This document shows, piece by piece, positions 11,192 through 20,681 of a stretch of DNA of 64,000 bases; the first letter of the stretch is position 1; each line of letters starts with the position of its first letter. Location: positions 62,001-126,000 of the forward strand of contig JAWKQR010000008.1 in NCBI GenBank assembly GCA_041390025.1. Direction: 5' to 3'. The translations under genes were made by a program, and so were the position numbers. The DNA is from JBFFMO01 sp041390025. Lineage in GTDB: Bacteria > Myxococcota_A > Bradymonadia > Bradymonadales > Bradymonadaceae. The notes under the pieces were generated by a model. It did no database searches. It had not been told where the DNA came from and saw only the letters and a program-made list of their open reading frames with translations.

Positions 11192-11781
11192 TCTTCTTCC
11201 TGCGCGCCGTTCTCAAGGATCATTTCGAAGTCGATCTCGAGTTGGTCCAAAGTGGGTAAATCGCTGAGCTCCTTCAGTCCAAAGAACTGCAAGAAGCGTT
11301 GTGTGGTGCCGTACAGATTGGGTCGTCCGATGTCGTCCATCCGTCCGACCACTGCGATCAATTCAAGCTCGTTGAGTTTCTTCATCATCGCCGAGCAGTC
11401 CACGCCCCGCAGTTCGTCAACCTGGGCTCGTGTGACCGGCTGTCGGTAGGCCACGATCGCGAGGGTTTCGAGCGCCGCTTTCGAGAGTCTGAAGGGTTTG
11501 GATTCGAACAGACGCAAGACGGCTTGGTTGAAGTCTGGGTTTGTACGGAACTGAAACCCTCCAGCAATCTCGACCAAATGAATGCCGCGACTCGGACCTG
11601 AATAGTCGAGCTTGAGCTGCCGAAGCGCCCGTTCGAGCGACTCAGGGGTGGCGTCGGGCACGAGGTCATCAACCTGACGCCGAGTGAGCGGCTCATCGGC
11701 GGCGAAGAAGATGGCTTCCAAGCAACCCTTGATGGCGTCGATGTCTGTGACCGTTCGCGTCGTTGTGGGTTGGCTCTCCAT
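11188..11781 (-). CDS. scpB: Segregation and condensation protein ScpB
   Basis: The winged-helix kleisin partner of the SMC-ScpAB condensin that compacts and segregates the chromosome, 197 residues. Recognisable segments are the N-terminal helix with CLEAIFFAADEPLTRRQVDDL, LETLAIVAYRQPVTRAQVDELRG and the second winged helix ending DIGRPNLYGTTQRFL. It shares one base with scpA (TAATG) and four with rluB, so all three are translationally coupled. Confidence 0.95.
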   Translation of the reverse strand: MESQPTTTRTVTDIDAIKGCLEAIFFAADEPLTRRQVDDLVPDATPESLERALRQLKLDYSGPSRGIHLVEIAGGFQFRTNPDFNQAVLRLFESKPFRLSKAALETLAIVAYRQPVTRAQVDELRGVDCSAMMKKLNELELIAVVGRMDDIGRPNLYGTTQRFLQFFGLKELSDLPTLDQLEIDFEMILENGAQEEE

Positions 11782-12578
11782 TACTCCGCGAGCTCCAGTT
11801 GCTGGCTAACTTCAAGAATGTCCACGACTGCGCGCTCGACCCAAAGCTGTTCGCTTTCGAGCCGCGATTGAAAGAGTTTGATCATCTTGCAGCGCGTCAT
11901 CTCGAGCAGTGCAAGGAATGTGGTTACCACACGATGTTTGGATACGTCACCGTGCTCGAACAGGGCCTCAAAGGGCAGCCGCGGCGTGACGGCAAGTTGT
12001 TCTGCGATGTCTAGGATCACGCCGCGCAGTGTTAGCCGCTGGGAGTTGACCTCGTAGACCCACCGTCCGTCGGTTTTGCTGCGAGACACAACGCGTTGTA
12101 GCGCTTCGAGCAGCTCGGTGACCGAGGCCTCACGTAGGGCAGGCGGTCCGATGAGGGCAGCAAAGTCTTGGGCTTTTTGCGCGTGGGTGAACACGTCTCG
12201 GTCGAGCATCGGGCGTTGGTCGAGTTGTTCAGCCGCGGCTTTGTAGCGTTGGTACTCGAGCAGTCGCGCAACGAGCTCTTCGCGCGGGTCTGGGCCTTCG
12301 TCTTCCTCGGCGACGACGTCCGCGGGCAGCAGCATCTTTGACTTGATGAAAATCAGCAGGGCGGCCATCTCAAGCCATTCGCCGCCGACTTCGAGGTCCA
12401 AAGCCTCGGCGGCGACGACAAAACGAAGATACTCATCGGTGATGAAGGCGATCGGGATGTCGAAAACGTCGATCTCGTGTTTGCGAATGAGATCCAGAAG
12501 TAGATCGAGCGGGCCCTCGAAAGCCTCAACTTTTACAAGCAGTTCGGGAGGAGTGTATTTCGTGCTTTCGGTCGCCAT
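11781..12578 (-). CDS. scpA: Segregation and condensation protein ScpA
   Basis: The kleisin subunit of bacterial condensin, 265 residues from the ATG at 12578. It shows the family opening FEGPLDLLLDLIRKHEIDVFDIPIAFITDEYL, an acidic middle and a C-terminal winged helix (TFLALLEMTRCKMIKLFQ). The open frame continues to a TTG at 12632, but the ATG has an AGGA site upstream and leaves only 13 residues before the conserved core. It lies 63 bases downstream of xerD. Confidence 0.93.
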   Translation of the reverse strand: MATESTKYTPPELLVKVEAFEGPLDLLLDLIRKHEIDVFDIPIAFITDEYLRFVVAAEALDLEVGGEWLEMAALLIFIKSKMLLPADVVAEEDEGPDPREELVARLLEYQRYKAAAEQLDQRPMLDRDVFTHAQKAQDFAALIGPPALREASVTELLEALQRVVSRSKTDGRWVYEVNSQRLTLRGVILDIAEQLAVTPRLPFEALFEHGDVSKHRVVTTFLALLEMTRCKMIKLFQSRLESEQLWVERAVVDILEVSQQLELAE

Positions 12579-12641
12579 GTCCGCGTCCTGTGATTCGGGC
12601 GTGGAGTGTGACGAAAGATCCCTGAAAGTCAACGGCGATGG

Positions 12642-13538
12642 TCACGCGCGTGGGTGGTGCTCGCTGTGGAGCAGCTTGAGGCGCTCGCGTGCGACGTGAG
12701 TGTAGATCTGTGTCGTGCCGATATCCGCGTGGCCGAGCAACGACTGCACGATACGAAGATCGGCCCCCCGCTCAAGCAGGTGAGTGGCAAAGGAGTGGCG
12801 CAGTTTGTGCGGGCTGATGTCCTTGTCGATGCCGGCTTTTTCGACGTAGCGTTTGAGATTTTTCCAAAAACCTTGCCGGGTCATCTCGGCACCGCGCCGG
12901 GTCACAAACAACATCGGCGTTGCCCCTGGGCCACCTGCCGCAGCGAGCAACGGGCCGCGGGCGTATTGGACATACGTGTCAATCGCTTCCGAGGCGACCT
13001 CGCCGATGGGCACGATACGTTGTTTGCCGCCTTTGCCCACGACTCGAACCCATCCGGCCCGCTGGTCGAGGTCACGCTGGCGTAGCGTGACGAGCTCGGT
13101 CACGCGCAACCCGGTGGCGTAGAGGACTTCAAGCATCGCCCGGTCGCGTAGACCTTCATGGGTGTTGGAGTCTGGCGCGGCGAGCAACAGGTCAACCTCG
13201 TCCAAGCTCAGCACATCGGGCACCCGCTTGCCGTAGCGTGGCGCATCGATGTGGGCGGTTGGATCTTTGGCGATCGTGGACTGTGCGCGCAGGAACTTGA
13301 AGAACGTGCGAATCGCCGACACTTTCCGAGCGATGGAGCGCGTTTTCAGGCCGGCGTCGAGTTGGGTCATCATAAAGTCGGCGATGTGTTCAGGGGTGAT
13401 GTCGCCAACGTCCCGATTCTCGAGCGCCTGATTGAATTGGTTTAGGTCGCGCGCGTAGGCTTGAACGGAGTTCGGTGCGAGGTTACGTTCGGTGCGCAGG
13501 TGAATCAGAAAACTGTCGATGGCGTCGTCGAGCTTCAT
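12642..13538 (-). CDS. xerD: Site-specific tyrosine recombinase XerD
   Basis: A chromosome-dimer-resolution recombinase, 298 residues from the ATG at 13538, the normal XerD length. Catalytic residues are all present: Arg145 (TGLRVTEL), Lys169, His244 and Arg247 (HKLRH), His270 (LLGHADIG) and nucleophile Tyr279. The N-terminal SAM-like core-binding domain is complete. It is transcribed toward scpA and divergent from recG, 54 bases apart. Nothing mobile surrounds it, so it is a housekeeping Xer rather than an integrase. Confidence 0.93.
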   Translation of the reverse strand: MKLDDAIDSFLIHLRTERNLAPNSVQAYARDLNQFNQALENRDVGDITPEHIADFMMTQLDAGLKTRSIARKVSAIRTFFKFLRAQSTIAKDPTAHIDAPRYGKRVPDVLSLDEVDLLLAAPDSNTHEGLRDRAMLEVLYATGLRVTELVTLRQRDLDQRAGWVRVVGKGGKQRIVPIGEVASEAIDTYVQYARGPLLAAAGGPGATPMLFVTRRGAEMTRQGFWKNLKRYVEKAGIDKDISPHKLRHSFATHLLERGADLRIVQSLLGHADIGTTQIYTHVARERLKLLHSEHHPRA

Positions 13539-13592
13539 GGCCTTCCTTGGACTCGTATCAGTCAAACACCACGTAGGGAGCGACGCAAATTC

Positions 13593-15722
13593 ATGGACGA
13601 GTTTGCTCCACAAGAACAGGATGTCGGTCGGTTCGAACTTACGTTTCGACCCGGCACCGACACGCGCTTAAGCAAGCTTCCTGGCGTGGGTCCCAAGACC
13701 GCGCAGCGTCTGGCGGAACGCGGCATCGTGTCCGTAGGCGACTTGCTCCTGACGTTCCCGCGTAAATACCGCCGCATCTATCGCAACGCTGCCGGCGAGA
13801 CTCTGGCCAACGAGCGCCCGGAGTTCGCGTCGTTTACTGGGGCAATCGATTACGTGCGCAAGCCTGCGCGGCACAGTCGTGCCCCGCTTGAGGTTCACGT
13901 GCGGGTCGACGGGGTCCCAATTCGCTTGGTTTGGTTCAACTTACGCCAAGACTGGTTTGCCAAACAGTTCGACAGAGGTGGCTTCATCGAGGTCGAAGGC
14001 GCCATTGAGTGGGAACGCGGGCTTGGGCAGATGTCGCACCCGACTATCAAGGTGTTGCGCGGCGAGCCCGGACCCAGAGCGGAACGTGTCGAAGTCGAAG
14101 CCGTTTATTCGTCCTATGAAGGGGTTAGGGACGGGGTGATCCGAGCCGCCGTCGTGGCGTGTGCCGAGCGGGTGTTGGATGCCGTGGCGGAGACGCTTCC
14201 ACCGTCCGTGCGGGCGGACCGAAAGCTTCTTACCATCCGGGAGTGCATCGAAACCATCCACTTGCTTACGGACGTCCCCGTCGATGACGTCGAAACGCGC
14301 GTTTCTCGTGCGCGAGAGCGCCTAATCTACGAGGAATTCTTTACGCTGCAGGCGGAGCTGGCCCGTCGATTCGCTGCCGGACGACGGTTGGCTCAGGCCC
14401 CGCGAATCGAGGGGGGCACGTGGGCTCAACAGATGATCGATGGTTTGCCGTTCGAACTGACCGAGGACCAACGAGGGGTTCTGCAGCTGCTTGGCCGCGA
14501 CATTTCAGGAAGGGTGCCGATGCGTCGCCTGCTTCAAGGGGACGTGGGGAGTGGCAAGACGATTGTCGCGCTGATCTTGGCCATCATGGCGGCTCAAAGC
14601 GGCGTGCAGACGGCGTTCATGGCGCCAACAGAGGTGCTCGCGGTTCAACATTTCGAGCGCAGTCAGGCGTTCGCGGCGTCGCTTGAAGTTACGATGGGAT
14701 TGCTCACCGGGTCGACCGGGGCCGCGGAGCGTCAGAAGCTCCTGGACCGACTTAAGGCCGGCGAGCTGCACGTGTTGTTCGGCACGCACGCACTGCTGAG
14801 CGCGGATGTGGAGTTTGCGAGCGAGACGCCAATGCAACCGTCATTGCTTGCACCTGCCACCGGGTCGAAAGGGCTTGGGTTGGTCGTGATCGATGAACAA
14901 CACAAGTTTGGTGTGGAACAGCGCGACAGCCTTATGGCGAAGGGGCGTGACCCTCATTTGCTGGCCATGACGGCCACTCCGATCCCGCGGTCGCTCGCGC
15001 ACACGATGTTTGGCGACCTCGAGCTCGCCGTGATTGCACACAAACCAGCGGAACGTCAGCCAGTTCGCACGATTTTGCGGCCCCGCAGCGTCGTCGACAA
15101 GGTGCATGCGTGGGTGCTTGAGAAGGTGCAAGCCGGCGAGCAGGCCTACGTCATCTTTGGCTTGGTGGAAGCTTCGAGTGGGTGGGAAGGTCGCGCCAAC
15201 GTGGTCGATGAGGCCGAACGACTCGCCAATGGCATCTATCGCGGGGTCAAAGTGGGCGTGCTCCATGGCAGGATGACGAGCGCAGACAAGGACGCGGTCA
15301 TGCGTCGTTTCTCGTCAGGAGAGATCCAGGTCCTTTGTGCGACGACCGTTGTGGAAGTTGGCGTCGATGTTCGCAATGCGAGTGTGATGGTCATCGATGG
15401 CGCGGATGTTTTTGGCCTGAGCCAACTCCATCAGCTCCGCGGTCGGGTTGGTCGAGGCGAGCGACAGTCGTTTTGTGTTCTGCTGGCGGACGAGCGGGCG
15501 GGACAACCGGCATGGGAACGGCTAGAGTCTTTTGTCGCAACCACCGACGGCTTCAAACTCGCCGAGATCGACCTCGCGATGCGTGGCCCCGGGTTGTTTA
15601 TGGGCGTGCGGCAGGCGGGCGCGGCGGAATTCCGATTTGCGGACTTGTTGCGCGATGCGGAAATCCTGGGACGCGCTCGAAGCGACGCCCGTCGGTGGAT
15701 CTTAGGAGACGCGGGCGTCTAG
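13593..15722 (+). CDS. recG: ATP-dependent DNA helicase RecG
   Basis: A replication-fork and Holliday-junction remodelling helicase, 709 residues from the ATG at 13593. It has an N-terminal helix-hairpin-helix-like wedge region (KLPGVGPKTAQRL), an OB-fold wedge domain, Walker A GDVGSGKT, the DEQHKFGVEQR motif, MTATPIPRSLA and the motif VI segment QLRGRVGRG. The open frame runs further upstream to 13461 without family similarity, so the internal ATG is preferred. It leads a cluster with the kinase gene and priA. Confidence 0.95.
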   Translation: MDEFAPQEQDVGRFELTFRPGTDTRLSKLPGVGPKTAQRLAERGIVSVGDLLLTFPRKYRRIYRNAAGETLANERPEFASFTGAIDYVRKPARHSRAPLEVHVRVDGVPIRLVWFNLRQDWFAKQFDRGGFIEVEGAIEWERGLGQMSHPTIKVLRGEPGPRAERVEVEAVYSSYEGVRDGVIRAAVVACAERVLDAVAETLPPSVRADRKLLTIRECIETIHLLTDVPVDDVETRVSRARERLIYEEFFTLQAELARRFAAGRRLAQAPRIEGGTWAQQMIDGLPFELTEDQRGVLQLLGRDISGRVPMRRLLQGDVGSGKTIVALILAIMAAQSGVQTAFMAPTEVLAVQHFERSQAFAASLEVTMGLLTGSTGAAERQKLLDRLKAGELHVLFGTHALLSADVEFASETPMQPSLLAPATGSKGLGLVVIDEQHKFGVEQRDSLMAKGRDPHLLAMTATPIPRSLAHTMFGDLELAVIAHKPAERQPVRTILRPRSVVDKVHAWVLEKVQAGEQAYVIFGLVEASSGWEGRANVVDEAERLANGIYRGVKVGVLHGRMTSADKDAVMRRFSSGEIQVLCATTVVEVGVDVRNASVMVIDGADVFGLSQLHQLRGRVGRGERQSFCVLLADERAGQPAWERLESFVATTDGFKLAEIDLAMRGPGLFMGVRQAGAAEFRFADLLRDAEILGRARSDARRWILGDAGV

Positions 15723-15731
15723 GCAGAGTCG

Positions 15732-16739
15732 ATGAAGGCTGACGATTTGAGCGGTGCGACCGTGGGTGGACGGTTTGAGTGCACGGAGCTTCTGGGAGAA
15801 GGAAGCATGGGCGCGGTCTATCGTGCGAATGACCTACTGACGGGTGACGTTGTGGCCGTGAAGGTCATGCATGGTTTTGTGCAGAAGAGCGCCTCATTTC
15901 GCGAGCGATTTCAGCAAGAGGCGATGGCGCTCAAGCGGCTGGCGGATCCTGGTTGTGTGCGGCTGATTGAGTCCGGGGTCGATGAACACACGGGAAAACT
16001 CTTTATGGCCGTCGAATTTGCGCCCGGCGAGGACTTGTTGGCCCTGCGCGGCAGCTTGTCGGTCCCGGAGAGTATCGAGGTCGCGCTCCGTATCGGAGAA
16101 GCGCTCGTCGCGGCGCACTCGGCTGGGATTCTGCATCGTGACCTCAAGCCTGAGAACATCAAGCTGGTGCGTTCGGAGCGCGGTCTGGGTGTCAAGGTGT
16201 TGGACTTCGGTTTGGCCAAGGTGATCGACATCGACCCGGACGAAGACATCACAACGACATCTCGGCGGCGGCATCTGACAAAAGCGGGAGAGATTCTGGG
16301 GACACCGCAGTACATGGCGCCCGAACTCTGCGAGGCCAAAGGCGATCCGACACCGGCGACCGACCTGTACGCGTTAGGTTTGGTGCTGTTCGAGATGATT
16401 GAGGGTCATCCTGCATTTGATGGACGGTCGCCGCTGGAGATTTTGTCAAAACAGATCTCTGAGCCTCCGCCGGCGCTTAAGACGGATGTTCCTGCGGACG
16501 TGCGCAACCTCGTCGCATGGACGCTGCAAAAGGACCCCAACGATCGGCCGCAAACGGCGGAGCAAGTTGTCGAAATTCTCGAGCGACTGCACCACAAGGC
16601 TGCCACCCCGGCCACGCCCGGCCCCGCGCAACTCAGCGTTGAGTCGCCGCCCGTTCGACCGGAACGCGCGAAGATATGGGCGGCGGCCCTTGTGGGAATC
16701 ATTGTCCTGCTGATGTTGATGGCTTGGGGCATGCGATGA
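15732..16739 (+). CDS. Membrane-anchored PknB-type Ser/Thr protein kinase
   Basis: A Hanks-type kinase of 335 residues. The glycine loop is GEGSMGAVY (22-30), the ATP-anchoring Lys is Lys44, the catalytic loop is HRDLKPEN (135-142, Asp137) and the DFG motif is at 158-160. The APE-like segment is MAPELCEA. After a Pro-rich linker the protein ends in one membrane helix (about 313-333) with only two or three residues beyond it, so there is no extracellular sensor domain. Its stop overlaps the priA start (ATGA) and it lies 9 bases after recG, so it is embedded in a replication-repair operon. The substrate is unknown. Confidence 0.92.
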   Translation: MKADDLSGATVGGRFECTELLGEGSMGAVYRANDLLTGDVVAVKVMHGFVQKSASFRERFQQEAMALKRLADPGCVRLIESGVDEHTGKLFMAVEFAPGEDLLALRGSLSVPESIEVALRIGEALVAAHSAGILHRDLKPENIKLVRSERGLGVKVLDFGLAKVIDIDPDEDITTTSRRRHLTKAGEILGTPQYMAPELCEAKGDPTPATDLYALGLVLFEMIEGHPAFDGRSPLEILSKQISEPPPALKTDVPADVRNLVAWTLQKDPNDRPQTAEQVVEILERLHHKAATPATPGPAQLSVESPPVRPERAKIWAAALVGIIVLLMLMAWGMR

Positions 16740-19156
16740 GTCGGTATGCCCAGATTGCGGTGGATGTGCCAATCTTTTCGGCGCTGTCCTACCGAGTGCC
16801 CGAGGAGCTCGAATCCAAGATTGCTGTGGGTCAGTTGGTGCAGGTGCCCTTTCGCAATCGCGCGAAGACCGGGCTGGTCGTGTCGCTGTTGGATACCCCT
16901 CCCGACGGTGCCCCTGCGAAGCTGCGCGATGTTCTGGATGTGGTCGATACCAAGCCGTTGCTGACCGATGCGGGGCTGCGCTTTCTCAACTTTGTCGCGG
17001 ACTATTATTTTACGCCGCTCGGGGAGGTCGTTCGGCTCGCGATACCAGCGGCGATTCGCATCGAGGGGATCAAACACTATAAGGCACGGGAGAATATCGA
17101 GAATCCGTGTTTGGCGCCGCCGCTCGCCGAGGTGTTGGACCAGTGTCGTTCTTCGGCAGTTTCGGTGCAGGAGCTCAAAGACGCTTTCGGCCTGACGTTT
17201 TTGGCGCTCGGGGAACTAGAGGCCCTTGGGCTGGTTGACGTCAGCTATGCCGACGACGGGGACGTCAAGCCCAAGACGGAGTATTTCGTGCGTCTGCTCG
17301 AGGTTCCCGAGGGCAAGACGCTGGGGAGTCGGCAGCAGGAAGTTGTCGACGCCCTCAAGTCGGTGGACACCGTGGATTGGACGCAACTGCGCGAACAGAC
17401 GGGGGCTCCGCTCTCGACGGTTCGTGCGTTGGCCGAGGCAGGGATCTTGGACTTGTGGGAGGATGAGGTTCTGCGTGACCCCTTCGCAAACGTGGTGGCC
17501 AGAGATCCTATCGCGGGCGCGCTGACTCGCCATCAAGTCGATGCCGTGGAACGGTTGTGCGGGGGTGTAGATAGGGGGGCATTTGCGGCGGTTTTGTTGC
17601 ACGGCGTCACAGGCAGTGGAAAAACCCGTGTCTACGTTGAAGTGATCCAGCACGCACTCGCTGCTGGTAAGACGGCCCTTATTCTGTTGCCTGAAATCGC
17701 GTTAACCCCGCAGTTCGTCGGGGTGTTTCGTGGTTATTTCGGAGACGACATCGCGGTGCTGCATAGTGGATTGACGGCGGGGCAGAAGTTCGACCAGTGG
17801 CGCCGGATCCAACGCGGTGACGTTCGTATCGTTGTGGGGGCGCGTTCGGCGGTTTTTGCGCCGATCGACGCCCTTGGCGTCATTGTCGTGGACGAGGAAC
17901 ACGACCCATCGTTCAAGCAAGAGGATGGACCACGTTACAACGCTCGAGATTTAGCGCTGATGCGGGGCAAGCTGGAGGGCGCGGTCGTGATTTTAGGCAG
18001 TGCGACACCGAGCCTTGAGACGTATCACAACGCGATGGAAGGGCGGTTTGAACACGCTCGATTGCCCGAACGTGTCGCAGACCGTCCCCTTCCCAAGGTT
18101 GAGATCGTCGACATGCGTCGTCGCGAGGATTTGCTGGCGGATACGCTGGCCCCCGAGCTGGTCGATGCGATGCGTCAGAGTTGGACGAACCAGCAACAGT
18201 CCATCGTGTTTTTGAATCGGCGCGGATTCGCGCCGTGTGTCATTTGCGACAGTTGCGGCTTTCGTTTCACGTGTCCCCACTGTGATGTCTCGTTGACGTA
18301 CCACAAGCGGAAAGAAGCGCTGCGGTGCCATCATTGTGACTACTCGTTGCGCCTGCCGGAATCGTGTCCGGAGTGCTCGGCACCCGGCATCGGTCCTCAC
18401 GGGGTGGGCACAGAACAGCTGGAGAGCTTGCTGAAGCACTACGACCCTGATTTGAGGGTGTCGCGGCTCGACCGTGATTCGGGAGGTGGGGCGGGGTTGC
18501 AGCGGATTCTTCATCAGTTCGCGAGTGGAGAGTCAGACGTTTTGGTCGGCACACAAATGGTGACCAAGGGGCATGACTTTCCGGGTGTGACCACCGTCGG
18601 TGTGGTTGCCGCGGATCAGTCCCTCAATTTCCCGGATTTCCGAGCGGCGGAGCGGACATTTCAGCTTCTGACGCAGGTCGCTGGCCGAGCTGGGCGAGGC
18701 GAGGATCCGGGGCGCGTCTTCATCCAATCGTTCATTCCTGACCACTACAGTCTGGTGTGCGCGCTGGACCACGATTTCGAGGGTTTTGCGGAGCGTGAGT
18801 TGGCCATTCGACGTCTGATGAAATACCCACCCTACACGCACATGGTGGCGATAAAATTCGAGGCGGCGTCGGATGCGGCGGTGGTTCAAGCCGCGAGAGA
18901 CTATGCGGGCTCGGCACGGCGCCGAATGCGCCACGAGAAGGCGCTCGAACAGGTGGTGATGGTCGGGCCGGCCCTCGCCCCGATCGAGCGATTGCGTGGG
19001 CGTACGCGCTACCATCTGCTTTTTCGCTGTGAGGACCGCACCGCTTTACGACGTCTGGTCCACCACGTTCTTTACGAGCAAGAGTATCTGGAACCGAGCA
19101 AACGACACGCGGGGGTGCGGATCGTGGTCGACGTGGATCCCCTCAGTCTCTTGTGA
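16736..19156 (+). CDS. priA: Primosomal helicase PriA
   Basis: The replication-restart helicase that reloads the replisome at collapsed forks, 806 residues from the ATG overlapping the kinase stop. It has an N-terminal 3'-DNA-binding domain (VDVPIFSALSYRVPEEL), Walker A GVTGSGKT and the DEEHD box. The Cys-rich zinc insertion carries paired CxxC motifs (CDSCG, CPHC, CHHC, CPEC), and the C-terminal helicase half has TQMVTKGHDFPGVT and GRAGRGEDPG. All eight zinc-binding Cys are visible. Confidence 0.96.
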   Translation: MSRYAQIAVDVPIFSALSYRVPEELESKIAVGQLVQVPFRNRAKTGLVVSLLDTPPDGAPAKLRDVLDVVDTKPLLTDAGLRFLNFVADYYFTPLGEVVRLAIPAAIRIEGIKHYKARENIENPCLAPPLAEVLDQCRSSAVSVQELKDAFGLTFLALGELEALGLVDVSYADDGDVKPKTEYFVRLLEVPEGKTLGSRQQEVVDALKSVDTVDWTQLREQTGAPLSTVRALAEAGILDLWEDEVLRDPFANVVARDPIAGALTRHQVDAVERLCGGVDRGAFAAVLLHGVTGSGKTRVYVEVIQHALAAGKTALILLPEIALTPQFVGVFRGYFGDDIAVLHSGLTAGQKFDQWRRIQRGDVRIVVGARSAVFAPIDALGVIVVDEEHDPSFKQEDGPRYNARDLALMRGKLEGAVVILGSATPSLETYHNAMEGRFEHARLPERVADRPLPKVEIVDMRRREDLLADTLAPELVDAMRQSWTNQQQSIVFLNRRGFAPCVICDSCGFRFTCPHCDVSLTYHKRKEALRCHHCDYSLRLPESCPECSAPGIGPHGVGTEQLESLLKHYDPDLRVSRLDRDSGGGAGLQRILHQFASGESDVLVGTQMVTKGHDFPGVTTVGVVAADQSLNFPDFRAAERTFQLLTQVAGRAGRGEDPGRVFIQSFIPDHYSLVCALDHDFEGFAERELAIRRLMKYPPYTHMVAIKFEAASDAAVVQAARDYAGSARRRMRHEKALEQVVMVGPALAPIERLRGRTRYHLLFRCEDRTALRRLVHHVLYEQEYLEPSKRHAGVRIVVDVDPLSLL

Positions 19157-19222
19157 GGCATCGAAATGTGAATACGCCTGTGTTAGACTCGTCTTACTGA
19201 AAACCCTTCTTGAGAGCGTGTC

Positions 19223-19615
19223 ATGCAAAGAAGAGCGATCGCAGTGCTGGTGGCGTTGCTCGGTCTGACCTGGTCGGGTCAGATCATGGGGAAGGGGCGC
19301 GATGCAGACGGGAGCCGAATGCAGGCGAGGGAGCAGAAGCTTGGCGCTTCAGTTTCGGACCGCCTTGCGCCGCCCGCTGACGCTGTGGACTGGCGATACG
19401 TGCGCGTGACCAAAGACCAAGACTTGGAGATTCGGCTGACCACCAAAGGGGACCGAGCCGCGCGGGTTCAGGTCACCAACGCGGTAGGCAAGCCGATCAT
19501 GGAAGGTGCGACGCAGAAGGGCCAGTTGACCCTGACTCGTCGGGTCGATCCTGGCCTGTATTATTTCGCGGTGAGCGCCACGGCGCCTGTTGAGTACAGC
19601 ATCTCCGTCCGTTGA
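19223..19615 (+). CDS. Small secreted protein with pre-peptidase C-terminal-like beta domain
   Basis: A 130-residue protein with an N-terminal signal peptide (about residues 1-22, LVALLGLTWSGQIMG) and a beta-rich C-terminal half ending GLYYFAVSATAPVEYSIS. That half resembles the PPC fold found at the ends of secreted peptidases. No catalytic motif is seen. It is followed after 10 bases by the lipoprotein gene, so the two are probably co-expressed at the envelope. Function unknown. Confidence 0.7.
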   Translation: MQRRAIAVLVALLGLTWSGQIMGKGRDADGSRMQAREQKLGASVSDRLAPPADAVDWRYVRVTKDQDLEIRLTTKGDRAARVQVTNAVGKPIMEGATQKGQLTLTRRVDPGLYYFAVSATAPVEYSISVR

Positions 19616-19625
19616 TAGGCGTGCA

Positions 19626-20681
19626 GTGAGACCACTACTGTTTGTAGCGCTGGCGTTCGTGTTCGCAGCGTGTGAGTCAACACATCGTGTTGAAGCCAAT
19701 TCACGGCACAATCGATGGCAAGCGGGGGATCCGATTACGCAGCCAGCACCGCTTTGGACCGCGACGATTGAGTCAGACGTGGTTGGTCCTCCCGTGGTTC
19801 ACGGCGATGTGTTTGTCGCGTCAAGAGATGCCGTGACGCGTTTGTCTGTCGGCGATGGGAGTCAGGTTTGGCGTGTGGAGGTGCCGTGCACGGGTGCCCC
19901 GACGTGGTTCAATGGCCGCGTTGTCGTGGGTACGGCCAAGGGCGTGGTCGCGTTGGACGCCACCAGCGGCGAGACTTTGTGGGAAACAGCGCTCGACGGC
20001 GCCGTTACATCCTCCTCGACCGTTTCCACGACGTTGTTTGTTCCCACGTTTCGCGGCGAGTTTGTCAGCATCTCCGAGGACGGAGGGGTCAACTGGCGAG
20101 CACGCACCGCCGGCGCGATCGCAGGATCACCAGCGGTAGACGACGACTCCATCGCGGCGGCGAGCGCCGACGGGTTCCTTTACGTGCTCGACCGTCAAAC
20201 GGGTGAACTGCGGTGGAAATGGGAAGCCCCACGGGGCCTCGATACCTCGCCAACTCTGACCGACACCCAGGTATTGCTTGGCGTGGCCGACGGAAGTGTT
20301 CTCGCGTTTGACAGCAAGACGGGCAAACTGAACTGGAGCAACCCGACGCGTTCCGCGGTCGTCTCTACACCCCTCGTGGCCGCAGAGTTGGTGGTGGTCG
20401 CGACGATCGATGGCCAACTGCTCGCCGTCAACGCGCGCACAGGCGCGGTGCAGTGGGAGCAACAGATCGACGCTGGCATGTGGTTTGGACCGGTAGGGCG
20501 AGGCGACTCGCTGGTAAGCGTTGCGGGAGCTCAGCTGCAAGGTCGGCAGGTCAGCACGGGCAAACAGGACTGGGCGATCGATCTCGCGGCTGAAATTCGT
20601 TACGCCCCGGTCATTGCTGATGCGCTTGTGGTGGTGGTGGCAGGCACGCAAGTGGTGGCGCTTCAGGCGCCAAAGCCTTGA
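19626..20681 (+). CDS. PQQ-type beta-propeller lipoprotein (BamB-like)
   Basis: A 351-residue lipoprotein. The GTG at 19626 gives a clean signal with lipobox VFAAC; the TTG at 19590 would overlap the previous gene. At least six PQQ-like blades follow (for example VVALDATSGETLWE, LYVLDRQTGELRWKWE, AVNARTGAVQWEQ). BamB, the outer-membrane assembly lipoprotein, has this architecture, but so do other propellers, and no other Bam gene is near. Its 3' end overlaps convergent pyrD by 19 bases. Confidence 0.75.
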   Translation: MRPLLFVALAFVFAACESTHRVEANSRHNRWQAGDPITQPAPLWTATIESDVVGPPVVHGDVFVASRDAVTRLSVGDGSQVWRVEVPCTGAPTWFNGRVVVGTAKGVVALDATSGETLWETALDGAVTSSSTVSTTLFVPTFRGEFVSISEDGGVNWRARTAGAIAGSPAVDDDSIAAASADGFLYVLDRQTGELRWKWEAPRGLDTSPTLTDTQVLLGVADGSVLAFDSKTGKLNWSNPTRSAVVSTPLVAAELVVVATIDGQLLAVNARTGAVQWEQQIDAGMWFGPVGRGDSLVSVAGAQLQGRQVSTGKQDWAIDLAAEIRYAPVIADALVVVVAGTQVVALQAPKP

